Shown here: positions 1-6,290 of the stretch, in pieces
Position numbering within the stretch: the stretch's first letter is position 1
How the letters are laid out: every line of letters starts with the position of its first letter
NCBI GenBank assembly: GCA_021779695.1
Contig: JAJYAE010000264.1
Span: 1-6,290, forward strand
Length of the DNA stretch: 6,290 bases
Reading direction: 5' to 3'
Source: Acidobacteriota bacterium
Lineage (GTDB): Bacteria > Acidobacteriota > Terriglobia > Terriglobales > Acidobacteriaceae
Notes under the pieces: generated by a model
Databases searched by the model: none
Told to the model about the DNA's origin: nothing
Seen by the model: only the letters and a program-made list of their open reading frames with translations
Translations under genes and position numbers: made by a program

Positions 1-2930
1 AGGAATTCAAGGTCGCCAGCGGCACCTACTCTGCGGAATACGGCTTCAGTGCCAGCCAGATCAACATCGTCAGCAAAGCCGGCACCAACAAGCTCCACGG
101 TTCGATCTTTGAGAACAACCGCAACGATGCTTTCGATGCCTTGCCCTTTCCAACCGCCAACAACTTCATCACCAGCACCAAGACCTTCAACCCCATCCTG
201 CGCCAGAATCAATTCGGCTTCGTGGCCGACGGTCCCGTCTATCTGCCCAAGATTTACAACGGGTTGAACCGGACCTTCTGGATGGCCAACTACGAAGGAT
301 GGCGCATTAACAACGGCGGACTCGCGACTGAAGTCGTGCCCAATCCTGCCGTCCTTACCGGAGACTTCTCGGCGGAAACTTATCCCGCTCTGCCCACGAC
401 GGGCGGCGTTGCACTCCCAGGCGGTCCGCTCCCGGCTTTTGGAACACCGCAATGTACCGCGTTGTTGAGCCTTGGCTACAATTGCATGCCCGTCAACCCA
501 ACAACCGGTCAGGGATTCTCAGGCAATAAGCTCGCTGCGTCCGACATCACCAATCGCTTGGCCCAGGTGGCGATCGCCAATAAGTTTTGGGCCGCACCAA
601 CGGTACAAAACCAGGCGGAAGGCGTTCCGAATTTCATTCAGCCCTATGGCTCGCCTCTCCACACCAACCAGCAGACCTACCGCGTTGACCAAACGCTGGG
701 CAGGCTCGGATCCATCTTCTTCCGCTTCACGTACGCAAAATACCAGAACAGCACCCTCTATAACTCGGGCTCGCTGAACTACGGTCTGGAACAGTACTAC
801 GAAAACCAGAAGAGCTGGACGCTGTCGCACACCCTCAGCCTTGGCAGTACATCTGTGAACAACTTCCGCTTTGGCTACCTGGATGCCTATGCCCCGCAAG
901 GCGCAACGCAGATTAGTGCCGCTGCGGTCACCCAGCTCGCCGAAACAGGCGTGTTTACGCACTTCGGTCCGTTGCAGCAAACCTGGCCCAACGTGGGCAT
1001 GACCACATACGCCAGCGGCGGCGGCCCAGTGAACTCTTACACCGGTTCCGACTCCCCCGCATGGGAGTTTGCGGATTCATTCACCTCTGTGCGCGGCCGT
1101 CACACGCTGGGGTTTGGCGTCGACTACCGGCACTGGCACCTCGTCCGCAACCTCGACGATGACTTCTACGGCGACTGGGGATTCAACTCCCAGCTCGTCA
1201 CCACCAACACTGCGAACTGCCCTAATGGAACTGGACTCTGCGGCACCGGCAACGCCGTTGCGGATATGATGCTCGGTTACTACAACAACGTCGCCGGTTT
1301 CGTTCCCGGTCCGTTGAGCCCCACCAATCAGGCAGGCAACCCGCAGGACCACATCTTCGGCTACTTCGCTCCTTACGTGGAGGACGACTGGAAAGCAACC
1401 CAGAAGCTTACCCTCAACATCGGCCTGCGCTGGGACTATCGCCCCGCAGCCTATGAAGCCCAGAATCACTTCTTCTGGCTCGACACCACCAACCCGAGTG
1501 GCGGTCTTTGCTACGCTGATCCCAAACTCACCACCGATGGCGTTGCGCCCGGCGTGGGCCGCAACGGCAGCACGATTCTGCGCTACTGCGGATCCGTGCC
1601 GCGCTCCGGCCCCAAGACGCCCTTTGCACCGCGTTTCGGTCTGGCATACCGCCTGAACAACAAGATGGTTGCCCGCGGCGGCTTCGGCATTTTCTTCGAC
1701 TCGTATGAAGGTCGCGAGATCGACGACTCGGCCGACATCTATCCCTACAGCATCCGTAACAACCTGGTCCCAACACAGGATCCAACTCTTACCAAGTTCG
1801 GGAACAACCGCTTCCCGAGCTACAGTACGCTCAACCCCTTCCCCGTCTCGACACTATCGTTCATCGCTGTGATCGAGTCGGAAAACCCACTTGACCCATA
1901 CGTCGAGTCCTGGACGGCTTCTCTCGAACGGGAGCTCGCATCAAACACGACGGTCGAAGTCAACTACATCGGCACCCATGCCGTGCACCTTCTTGATCGG
2001 CGCAACATTGCGCAGCCGTATCCGATCACGGCCGCAAACCTGCCCTTCTGCCAGGCAAATCCAAGCGATGTGACGCACGATTGCCCCACCGACACGCGCT
2101 TGCCTTATGTCAACTTCAATGGCTTCTACATTGATAGTGACTTCCATGGTTACTCGCACTACAACGCGATGAACGTCAAGCTCGAGCATCGCGCAGGCGA
2201 CATGGCTCTCACCTCGGTGTACACCTGGGCCAGCAGCAAGGACGACAAGTCCGCAGCGGCTGGTGTGGGCGCCACTGGAGCCGGTTACCAGGGCTTCATG
2301 AACAACCACGACCCCAACCTCGACTACGGCCCGTCGGACTTCGATGTCAATCAACGCTTCGTCGCCAGTTACATCTATGAGCTTCCGTTTGGCCGTGGCA
2401 AGAAGATGCTCAACAGTGTCGGCCGCCTGGCGGACATGGCGATAGGCGGTTGGGAAACCACCGGCATCGTAACCTTCCAGTCCGGCTTCCCCATGAGCAT
2501 CACAGCCAGCGATAACGCCGGACTCCTCGATTCACAGTTCCAGCGCGCCAACGCCGTGTCGGGCTGCAACGTTCACAGCAACCTCACCCAGAAGTTCCAG
2601 CGCATCAATATGGCTTGCTTTACACAGCCCGCCATCGGCGTCTTTGGAAACACAACCCGTAACTTCCTCCGTCAACCGGGCATCAACAATTGGGATATGG
2701 GCATCGGAAAGAGCTTCACCATCGCCGAGAATGTGAGGTTCAAGATGAACCTCGATGCCTTCAACGCCTTTAACCATCACCAGTACTCCGGCATCGTCGG
2801 CGGCCTCATTGGCAACGGCTCCGGTGGCGGCACCACAATCTCAAACGCCGTAGGCAGCTCAACCGCTGGTCTCATCACAGGAGCAGGCGCATCGCGCATT
2901 CTCCAGATCAGCGGCAAGCTGACCTTCTAA
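1..2930 (+). CDS. TonB-dependent receptor, Oar-like (5' truncated by window edge)
   Basis: Outer-membrane beta-barrel protein expected to take up a large substrate with energy from TonB-ExbBD. The frame is open from base 3, so the reading frame enters from outside the window. A TTG at 141 is internal and is not the start. The visible 975 residues begin in the last part of the plug domain (EFKVASGTYSAEYG, then QINIVSKAGTN and HGSIFENNRNDAFDA, about residues 1-46). The barrel follows, with family hallmarks: FWMANYEGWR near 92-101, VEDDWKATQKLTLNIGLRWD near 460, FAPRFGLAYR near 542, VNYIGTHAVHLLDRRN near 655, FGRGKKML near 796, DAFNAFNHHQ near 918, and a C-terminal ISGKLTF ending in Phe, as needed for barrel assembly. 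Missing are the signal peptide, the usual carboxypeptidase-regulatory-like domain and most of the plug. All ten cysteines fall into five close pairs in predicted surface loops. A strong terminator follows the stop. The substrate cannot be told from sequence; a carbohydrate is a guess from the neighbouring genes. Confidence 0.93.
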   Translation, partial: EFKVASGTYSAEYGFSASQINIVSKAGTNKLHGSIFENNRNDAFDALPFPTANNFITSTKTFNPILRQNQFGFVADGPVYLPKIYNGLNRTFWMANYEGWRINNGGLATEVVPNPAVLTGDFSAETYPALPTTGGVALPGGPLPAFGTPQCTALLSLGYNCMPVNPTTGQGFSGNKLAASDITNRLAQVAIANKFWAAPTVQNQAEGVPNFIQPYGSPLHTNQQTYRVDQTLGRLGSIFFRFTYAKYQNSTLYNSGSLNYGLEQYYENQKSWTLSHTLSLGSTSVNNFRFGYLDAYAPQGATQISAAAVTQLAETGVFTHFGPLQQTWPNVGMTTYASGGGPVNSYTGSDSPAWEFADSFTSVRGRHTLGFGVDYRHWHLVRNLDDDFYGDWGFNSQLVTTNTANCPNGTGLCGTGNAVADMMLGYYNNVAGFVPGPLSPTNQAGNPQDHIFGYFAPYVEDDWKATQKLTLNIGLRWDYRPAAYEAQNHFFWLDTTNPSGGLCYADPKLTTDGVAPGVGRNGSTILRYCGSVPRSGPKTPFAPRFGLAYRLNNKMVARGGFGIFFDSYEGREIDDSADIYPYSIRNNLVPTQDPTLTKFGNNRFPSYSTLNPFPVSTLSFIAVIESENPLDPYVESWTASLERELASNTTVEVNYIGTHAVHLLDRRNIAQPYPITAANLPFCQANPSDVTHDCPTDTRLPYVNFNGFYIDSDFHGYSHYNAMNVKLEHRAGDMALTSVYTWASSKDDKSAAAGVGATGAGYQGFMNNHDPNLDYGPSDFDVNQRFVASYIYELPFGRGKKMLNSVGRLADMAIGGWETTGIVTFQSGFPMSITASDNAGLLDSQFQRANAVSGCNVHSNLTQKFQRINMACFTQPAIGVFGNTTRNFLRQPGINNWDMGIGKSFTIAENVRFKMNLDAFNAFNHHQYSGIVGGLIGNGSGGGTTISNAVGSSTAGLITGAGASRILQISGKLTF

Positions 2931-2953
2931 CTCGGAACTGCTCACTACCTCAA

Positions 2954-2991
2954 CTCCGCCATGCCGTCTCAGCGTGGCGGAGTTTTCTTTT
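2954..2991 (+). terminator. Rho-independent terminator after the receptor gene
   Basis: An 11-bp stem (2954-2964 CTCCGCCATGC pairs with 2972-2982 GCGTGGCGGAG, one G-U pair) with a 7-base loop is followed directly by the U-rich tract TTTTCTTTT (2983-2991). It lies 23 bases past the receptor stop. The opposite strand has no U-run after the hairpin, so it should act only on plus-strand transcription. It separates the receptor from the TPR gene, which would then need its own promoter or readthrough. Confidence 0.88.
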
Positions 2992-3010
2992 GGTGATTTA
3001 CATTCAGCAT

Positions 3011-4213
3011 ATGACCCATCGCTCCGCCATCCTTTCCTGCATCGCGGCCGGCCTCTTGTTCTGCCTCCCTATGGCCCATGCTCAGGCCACCGACGACGAC
3101 CTCGCAGCCCGCTATGCGTCTGAAGGGCAACAGGCCATGGCGCAAGGCAACTACCCTGTCGCGGAAGAGAACTTCGTCAAGCTTGAGAAGCTTGCGCCCA
3201 GTGTCGCGGAGGTCCACGCCACTTTGGGAGCCATCTACTTCAAAGAGCGCAAATTCGATCCCGCCATTCAGGAGATCCGCACCGCCCTGAGGCTCAAGCC
3301 TTCACTGCCTCGCCTTGACACCTTGCTGGGGCTCTCCCTGGCAGAGATGAGTCGGTACGAAGAAGCCCTCCCGTACCTCGAGCGTGGATTCAAGCAGTCC
3401 GCTGATCGCGACGCGCGACGGATGTGCGGCTTGCAGCTTCTGCGAGCGTACAGCGGCCTCGGCCGCGATGCGGATGCCGTGGAGACAGCTCTCGAGCTCA
3501 ACCGCATCTACCCCGACGATCCCGAGGTTCTCTACCACACCGGTCGCACCTATGGCAGCTACGCCTACATCACGATGGAGCGCCTCCACGACAAGGCGCC
3601 TGGCTCCATCTGGATGCTGCAGGCCCAGGGCGAAGCCAACGAGAGCCAGAAGAATTACAACGCAGCCATCGACGCGTACAAGCACGTCCTCGCCATCGAT
3701 CCGCACCGGCCCGGCATCCACTACCGACTGGGCCGCGTGGCCCTCGACCAGTTCAACGCGACGCAAAAGCCCGACGAGCGCGAAATCGCCATGCAGGAGT
3801 TCAACAGCGAACTCGCCATCGATCCTGACAACGGCAACGCACGCTACGAACTGGCCAACCTGAATGCCGAGGTGGGCAAAACCAGTGAAGCCCGCGCCCA
3901 ATATGAGGAGCTCCTCAAGCGCTATCCCGATTTTGAGGAGGCGCTCGTCGGCCTTGGCGGCATTGAGCTCGATAATCAGAAGCCGCAGAAGGCTGTCTCA
4001 CTGCTCGAACGCGCAACCAGGATCCGGCCCGACGATGAAGTTGCATGGTATCGCCTGGCGCAGGCCGATCACGCAGTCGGCGACAGGCAGGCACAGGCGA
4101 AGGCCCTCGCCATGTTCAGAAAGCTCCATCACACCACGCCGGTTACTCTGCGCCGTCCCGATCAGGGCGATGAAGTCACCCCGCAGCACCTGGATACGAA
4201 CGTCACACCTTAA
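3011..4213 (+). CDS. Secreted tetratricopeptide-repeat (TPR) protein
   Basis: A 400-residue periplasmic or envelope protein made almost wholly of TPR helical hairpins, a fold that binds other proteins; no catalytic domain is visible. The N-terminus is a typical signal peptide: basic MTHRS, hydrophobic core about 6-20, and an AHA|Q cleavage site after residue 24. A Cys at 18 (LLFC) does not make a convincing lipobox because Phe precedes it. About eight or nine TPR-like units run from about 30 to 385. Clear ones include GNYPVAEENFVKLEKLAP, RKFDPAIQEIRTALRLKP, KNYNAAIDAYKHVLAIDP, and GKTSEARAQYEELLKRYP. A less regular stretch around 178-203 (GSYAYITMERLHDKAPGS) breaks the periodicity. The tail after about 385 is not TPR. 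ATG at 3011 is chosen because it places the signal peptide at the N-terminus; an in-frame TTG at 2990 lies inside the terminator U-tract. The ribosome site is weak (GGTGA at 2992-2996, 14 bases away). It lies beside the receptor gene, as is often seen in Acidobacteriota; the partner is unknown. Confidence 0.9.
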   Translation: MTHRSAILSCIAAGLLFCLPMAHAQATDDDLAARYASEGQQAMAQGNYPVAEENFVKLEKLAPSVAEVHATLGAIYFKERKFDPAIQEIRTALRLKPSLPRLDTLLGLSLAEMSRYEEALPYLERGFKQSADRDARRMCGLQLLRAYSGLGRDADAVETALELNRIYPDDPEVLYHTGRTYGSYAYITMERLHDKAPGSIWMLQAQGEANESQKNYNAAIDAYKHVLAIDPHRPGIHYRLGRVALDQFNATQKPDEREIAMQEFNSELAIDPDNGNARYELANLNAEVGKTSEARAQYEELLKRYPDFEEALVGLGGIELDNQKPQKAVSLLERATRIRPDDEVAWYRLAQADHAVGDRQAQAKALAMFRKLHHTTPVTLRRPDQGDEVTPQHLDTNVTP

Positions 4214-4222
4214 TCGCGGTCT

Positions 4223-5653
4223 TCAGCAGATCAGCTCAAATCCGAGACCCATCAGCGCGGCGCACTTTTCCAGCGTGCGCGCAAGATGGCCCACCCCCAC
4301 CGCGCAGTGATGCGCCGGTGCGCCCGCATTCCATGCCTGGACAAAGCCTCGCGCTCCCAGTGCAAAACGATAGCGGCTGTTTGTGTTCCCAATCTCCAGA
4401 ATCGGGCCTGGGACTGATTCACCCTCCGCCACCTGCAGCTTGAACCGATGCTGTCGATCCTCGACAACGGATAGCAGTGTCACCGGCCCGTGCCGCACGC
4501 TCATTTCCACGGAAACGCCTCGCCCCACCTTGCCGTGATACACACCCAGCGGACGCACCTTCGTCTTGCCCTCGGCAATCCTCAAATGACCCGGACCGTC
4601 ATGTCCCATCAGCACAAGATCATCGTTAAAGTCCATCGCGTAATACTCCGTAAAAGAACCGCCGGCGCCCAGAAGATCCATCATCTTCATCGCCAGCACG
4701 TTCTTCACCTCGTACTCGCCCGCCACAGGAATATGCCGTGCCGTCAGCAGGGAAGTGCCCAGAATAATCGAGCTCATGACGTCCTCGTTCGGCACATTCC
4801 CCGAACCTTTGTAGTAGTAAGCCAGGGCGTCCAGCTCGTGCTTCGCCACAAATGCGTCCAGCGCAACGGATGTCCGTGCAGCCCGCCGCAACTCCTCCGC
4901 GGCGCAATCCGCCTGCACATCAAAGCTCGATTGGAATTCGTCGACGCGCCGAGCGATTGCATCTTCGCCCACAGCCGCAGCAAGCTCGCTCAGTTCGTCG
5001 ACCTCCAGCAGCTCCACGTGCGTTCCAAACGCGATCGAAACCAGCGTCACATCGGTCATGATGTCCAGCATGCCGCTGTAGTAGTGCCCCATCAACCCAA
5101 GGCGCGCATCGGCCAGCGCCGCCCGAACCTGCGCGGCTGCAAGCCACTGCTCGATCTCACCCCAGGTCTGCGCCTCATCCAGAACTCCCGTCACCTGGTG
5201 AAAGGGAATCTCAGCTCGTTTCAGAACGTTGGCAATCTCCGGCACCGGGCAGGCCGAGCAGTACGCAAGCCACTCGCCCGTCATCGCTGTGCGGTCGCCC
5301 ATGCAATTCAGGCGCGTGTAGTCCATCGCGGCTTCCGGTTGCAGATTCAGAATCACCACCGGCACGCCCGCGCGCTGCACCAGTGGAAGCACTGTGTTGG
5401 AAAGCGCGTAGGTCGTCACATACAGAAAGAGAACATCGATCTCCTCCCGCCGGCACCTGCGGCCTGCTGCCTTCGCGCGTTGCGGCGCGTCAATCAATCC
5501 CAGATTCACTACCTTCACGCCAGGCCGCTCCATGCGGCCCCCAACGCGCGCCACATAGCTTTCAAGACGCTCCCGAAGCCCCACAAACTGCGCCCAGTAC
5601 GCCTCCAGCCCAATGCCACACAAGCCCACGCGCAGCCCATCACCTGTGCCCAT
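4223..5653 (-). CDS. L-arabinose/L-fucose isomerase superfamily protein
   Basis: Probable cytoplasmic, metal-dependent (usually Mn2+) aldose-ketose isomerase of 476 residues. The order matches L-arabinose isomerase AraA: a Rossmann-like N-terminal part with VLFLYVTTYALS (about 75-86) and VPVVILNLQPE (97-107), a middle domain to about 305, and a C-terminal catalytic domain. By hand alignment, the four AraA metal ligands (E. coli Glu306, Glu333, His350, His450) have counterparts at Glu313 (VAGEYEVKN), Glu336 (SFTEYYAMDF), His351 (MGHDGPGH) and His448 or His449 (GAPAHHCAVGVGH). The protein ends at FELIC, about where AraA still has some 25 residues, so the tail is short. Overall similarity to classical AraA is low and specificity is uncertain: L-arabinose, L-fucose, L-rhamnose or another sugar are all possible. 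ATG at 5653 is chosen over an in-frame TTG at 5662 because AAGGAG sits 9 bases before the ATG and directly against the TTG. It is the last gene of a minus-strand operon, 22 bp after the mutarotase gene. Confidence 0.85.
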   Translation of the reverse strand: MGTGDGLRVGLCGIGLEAYWAQFVGLRERLESYVARVGGRMERPGVKVVNLGLIDAPQRAKAAGRRCRREEIDVLFLYVTTYALSNTVLPLVQRAGVPVVILNLQPEAAMDYTRLNCMGDRTAMTGEWLAYCSACPVPEIANVLKRAEIPFHQVTGVLDEAQTWGEIEQWLAAAQVRAALADARLGLMGHYYSGMLDIMTDVTLVSIAFGTHVELLEVDELSELAAAVGEDAIARRVDEFQSSFDVQADCAAEELRRAARTSVALDAFVAKHELDALAYYYKGSGNVPNEDVMSSIILGTSLLTARHIPVAGEYEVKNVLAMKMMDLLGAGGSFTEYYAMDFNDDLVLMGHDGPGHLRIAEGKTKVRPLGVYHGKVGRGVSVEMSVRHGPVTLLSVVEDRQHRFKLQVAEGESVPGPILEIGNTNSRYRFALGARGFVQAWNAGAPAHHCAVGVGHLARTLEKCAALMGLGFELIC

Positions 5654-5662
5654 GGAAGGCAA

Positions 5663-5668
5663 CTCCTT
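5663..5668 (-). promoter_or_regulatory. Shine-Dalgarno site fixing the isomerase start
   Basis: On the minus strand, AAGGAG is followed by nine bases (TTGCCTTCC) and then ATG at 5653. This is the best ribosome-binding site in the window. It rules out the slightly upstream in-frame TTG at 5662, which would touch the site with no spacer. The site lies wholly in the 22-bp gap after the mutarotase stop, so the isomerase can be initiated independently on the shared transcript. Confidence 0.8.
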
Positions 5669-5675
5669 GTCATCC

Positions 5676-6023
5676 CTAAGGCAGATAGAAAACCTCTTCC
5701 ATCATGGGGAATCGCTCCCCGGTGCGCAAGCCCTCATGTGCTTCAAAGTAGGGAGCCATCGCCTGTTGCCAGCGCAGATTCACGGGGTCCTGATCGATCC
5801 TGCTCCAGGTCGCTTCAAAATCAGCGCAGCGCAGAGTCAGAATCAGCAACTCATCCCGCCGATAGATGGAATACTCATGGATGCCCGCACCTTTCAGCAG
5901 AGCCAGCATCTCCGGCCACACCGCGCGATGCGCCGCATCATAGGCTTCCGCCGCGCCCGGCCGCAGCCGCAGTATGAATGCGTAGCGCTTCAGCGGCGCG
6001 CCCGAACCTTCCTGCGCGCTCAC
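5676..6023 (-). CDS. rhaM: L-rhamnose mutarotase family protein
   Basis: Small enzyme of the RhaM/RhaU family (COG3254), which interconverts alpha and beta anomers of L-rhamnose, or a related L-sugar, in the cytoplasm so that the isomerase receives the right form. At 115 residues it is about 10 longer than E. coli RhaM. The dimeric ferredoxin-like core is plain: KRYAFILRLRPG (12-23), EAYDAAHRAVWPEM (26-39), HEYSIYRRDELLILTL (49-64), then W73, RWQQAM (84-89) and the family ending EEVFYLP. Tyr28 and His32 match the active-site Tyr18 and His22 of E. coli RhaM with the same spacing. The GTG start at 6023 overlaps the upstream stop (GTGA), suggesting translational coupling. The ten extra N-terminal residues (MSAQEGSGAP) are not part of the core, and a CTG at 5993, preceded by AGGAAGG, is an alternative. 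The family is certain; whether the sugar is rhamnose, fucose or another is not. Confidence 0.9.
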   Translation of the reverse strand: MSAQEGSGAPLKRYAFILRLRPGAAEAYDAAHRAVWPEMLALLKGAGIHEYSIYRRDELLILTLRCADFEATWSRIDQDPVNLRWQQAMAPYFEAHEGLRTGERFPMMEEVFYLP

Positions 6024-6290
6024 CAGCTCACCACCGTCACGGCAAATGGATCCAGATGAACTTTTCCGCCTTCAACTGGCGCGCTGCGCGCAGGCCCATC
6101 GCCGGTCTGCCCATCCACAGTCAGCGCCGTCGCTGGTCCTGCATCCGGCAGCGTCAAATCCACTCCACGGTCGCGCTTGTTGGCGAGCAGCAGCTTGCGT
6201 CCCGATGGTGTCACAAAACCTTGTGCCACCACCTCGCTCGCATGTTTTCCTTCTACCTTGGTTTCAGCCAGCCGGTCTCCAGGGTGAAAG
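6020..6290 (-). CDS. C-terminal end of a probable glycoside hydrolase (5' part outside window)
   Basis: The last 89 residues of a longer protein. The frame is open to the right edge (first full codon at 6289), so the GTG at 6232 is internal. The visible part reads as an all-beta C-terminal module: AQGFVTPSGRKLLLANKRDR, GVDLTLPD, TALTVDGQTGDGPAR, KVHLDPFAVTVVSW. The pattern of 'LLxNKRxR ... VxLP ... VDxxTG ... LxPFAVxVV' resembles, from memory, the accessory beta-sandwich that ends secreted clan-A glycoside hydrolases (GH39-like beta-xylosidase or alpha-L-arabinofuranosidase types). No catalytic residues are in view, so the activity is not established. The stop TGA overlaps the mutarotase GTG start by 4 bp (6020-6023), placing it upstream in the same operon, which fits a role in releasing the sugar that the next two enzymes process. 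The family assignment is tentative; that it is a real, truncated CDS is much surer. Confidence 0.6.
   Translation of the reverse strand, partial: FHPGDRLAETKVEGKHASEVVAQGFVTPSGRKLLLANKRDRGVDLTLPDAGPATALTVDGQTGDGPARSAPVEGGKVHLDPFAVTVVSW

Noticed and set aside
141..143. TTG at 141 as the start of the receptor.
   Set aside because: The same frame is open to base 3 and the 46 residues before the TTG match the conserved plug end, so the start is outside the window.
519..980. A 153-codon minus-strand open frame inside the receptor gene.
   Set aside because: It lies opposite conserved barrel sequence and has no family resemblance; it is a shadow of the real frame.
2790..2900. Gly/Ser/Thr-rich low-complexity stretch near the receptor C-terminus.
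   Set aside because: The bases do not form a true repeat; similar glycine-rich last loops are ordinary in this receptor type.
2990..3010. Upstream TTG start for the TPR protein.
   Set aside because: It lies in the terminator U-tract, has no ribosome site, and would put seven extra residues before a normal signal peptide.
2995..3010. Possible -10-like AT-rich bases just before the TPR gene.
   Set aside because: No matching -35 box at suitable spacing; too weak to call a promoter.
3302..3901. A 199-codon open frame on the minus strand inside the TPR gene.
   Set aside because: Antisense to clear TPR repeats; its translation is Val/Gly/Asp-rich with no recognisable motif or ribosome site.
4490..5977. 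A 495-codon open frame on the plus strand opposite the isomerase and mutarotase.
   Set aside because: It is antisense to two well-recognised protein families. Its translation is rich in His, Arg, Gln and Pro with no domain-like pattern, as expected for the shadow of GC-rich coding sequence.

Overview
The window looks like a carbohydrate-scavenging locus from a GC-rich Gram-negative bacterium. It most resembles the Acidobacteriota (Terriglobia/Acidobacteriaceae type), although that placement is inferred from protein style only. The main clue is the very large Oar-like TonB-dependent receptor, with motifs such as FANYEG-like, DDWK, FNAFNH and a terminal Phe, followed by a secreted TPR protein. 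This pairing is very common in that phylum. There are no mobile elements, CRISPR arrays, tRNAs or rRNAs, and no gene-free stretch over 100 bases.

Layout. Left half, plus strand: positions 1-2930 hold the last 975 codons of a TonB-dependent outer-membrane receptor whose N-terminus lies outside the window. A clear intrinsic terminator (2954-2991) follows, then a periplasmic TPR-repeat protein with a signal peptide (3011-4213). Right half, minus strand, convergent with the left: the C-terminus of a probable glycoside hydrolase (6290-6020, incomplete), an L-rhamnose mutarotase family enzyme (6023-5676), and an isomerase of the L-arabinose/L-fucose isomerase superfamily (5653-4223). The two gene sets meet tail to tail with only 9 bp between stop codons.

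How the genes may work together: the right-hand genes are tightly packed (4-bp overlap, then 22 bp) and read as one operon. A hydrolase would release a sugar, probably a deoxy- or pentose L-sugar, a mutarotase would equilibrate its anomers, and an aldose-ketose isomerase would start catabolism. The left-hand receptor could import an oligosaccharide or siderophore-like ligand across the outer membrane, with the TPR protein as a periplasmic scaffold. That link is only inferred from proximity.

The most interesting points are the divergent isomerase, which keeps all four AraA-type metal-ligand positions but has a distinct HDGPGH motif and a shortened C-terminus; its pairing with a rhamnose-type mutarotase; and the strictly paired cysteines of the receptor. 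I do not see a convincing wholly new system here.
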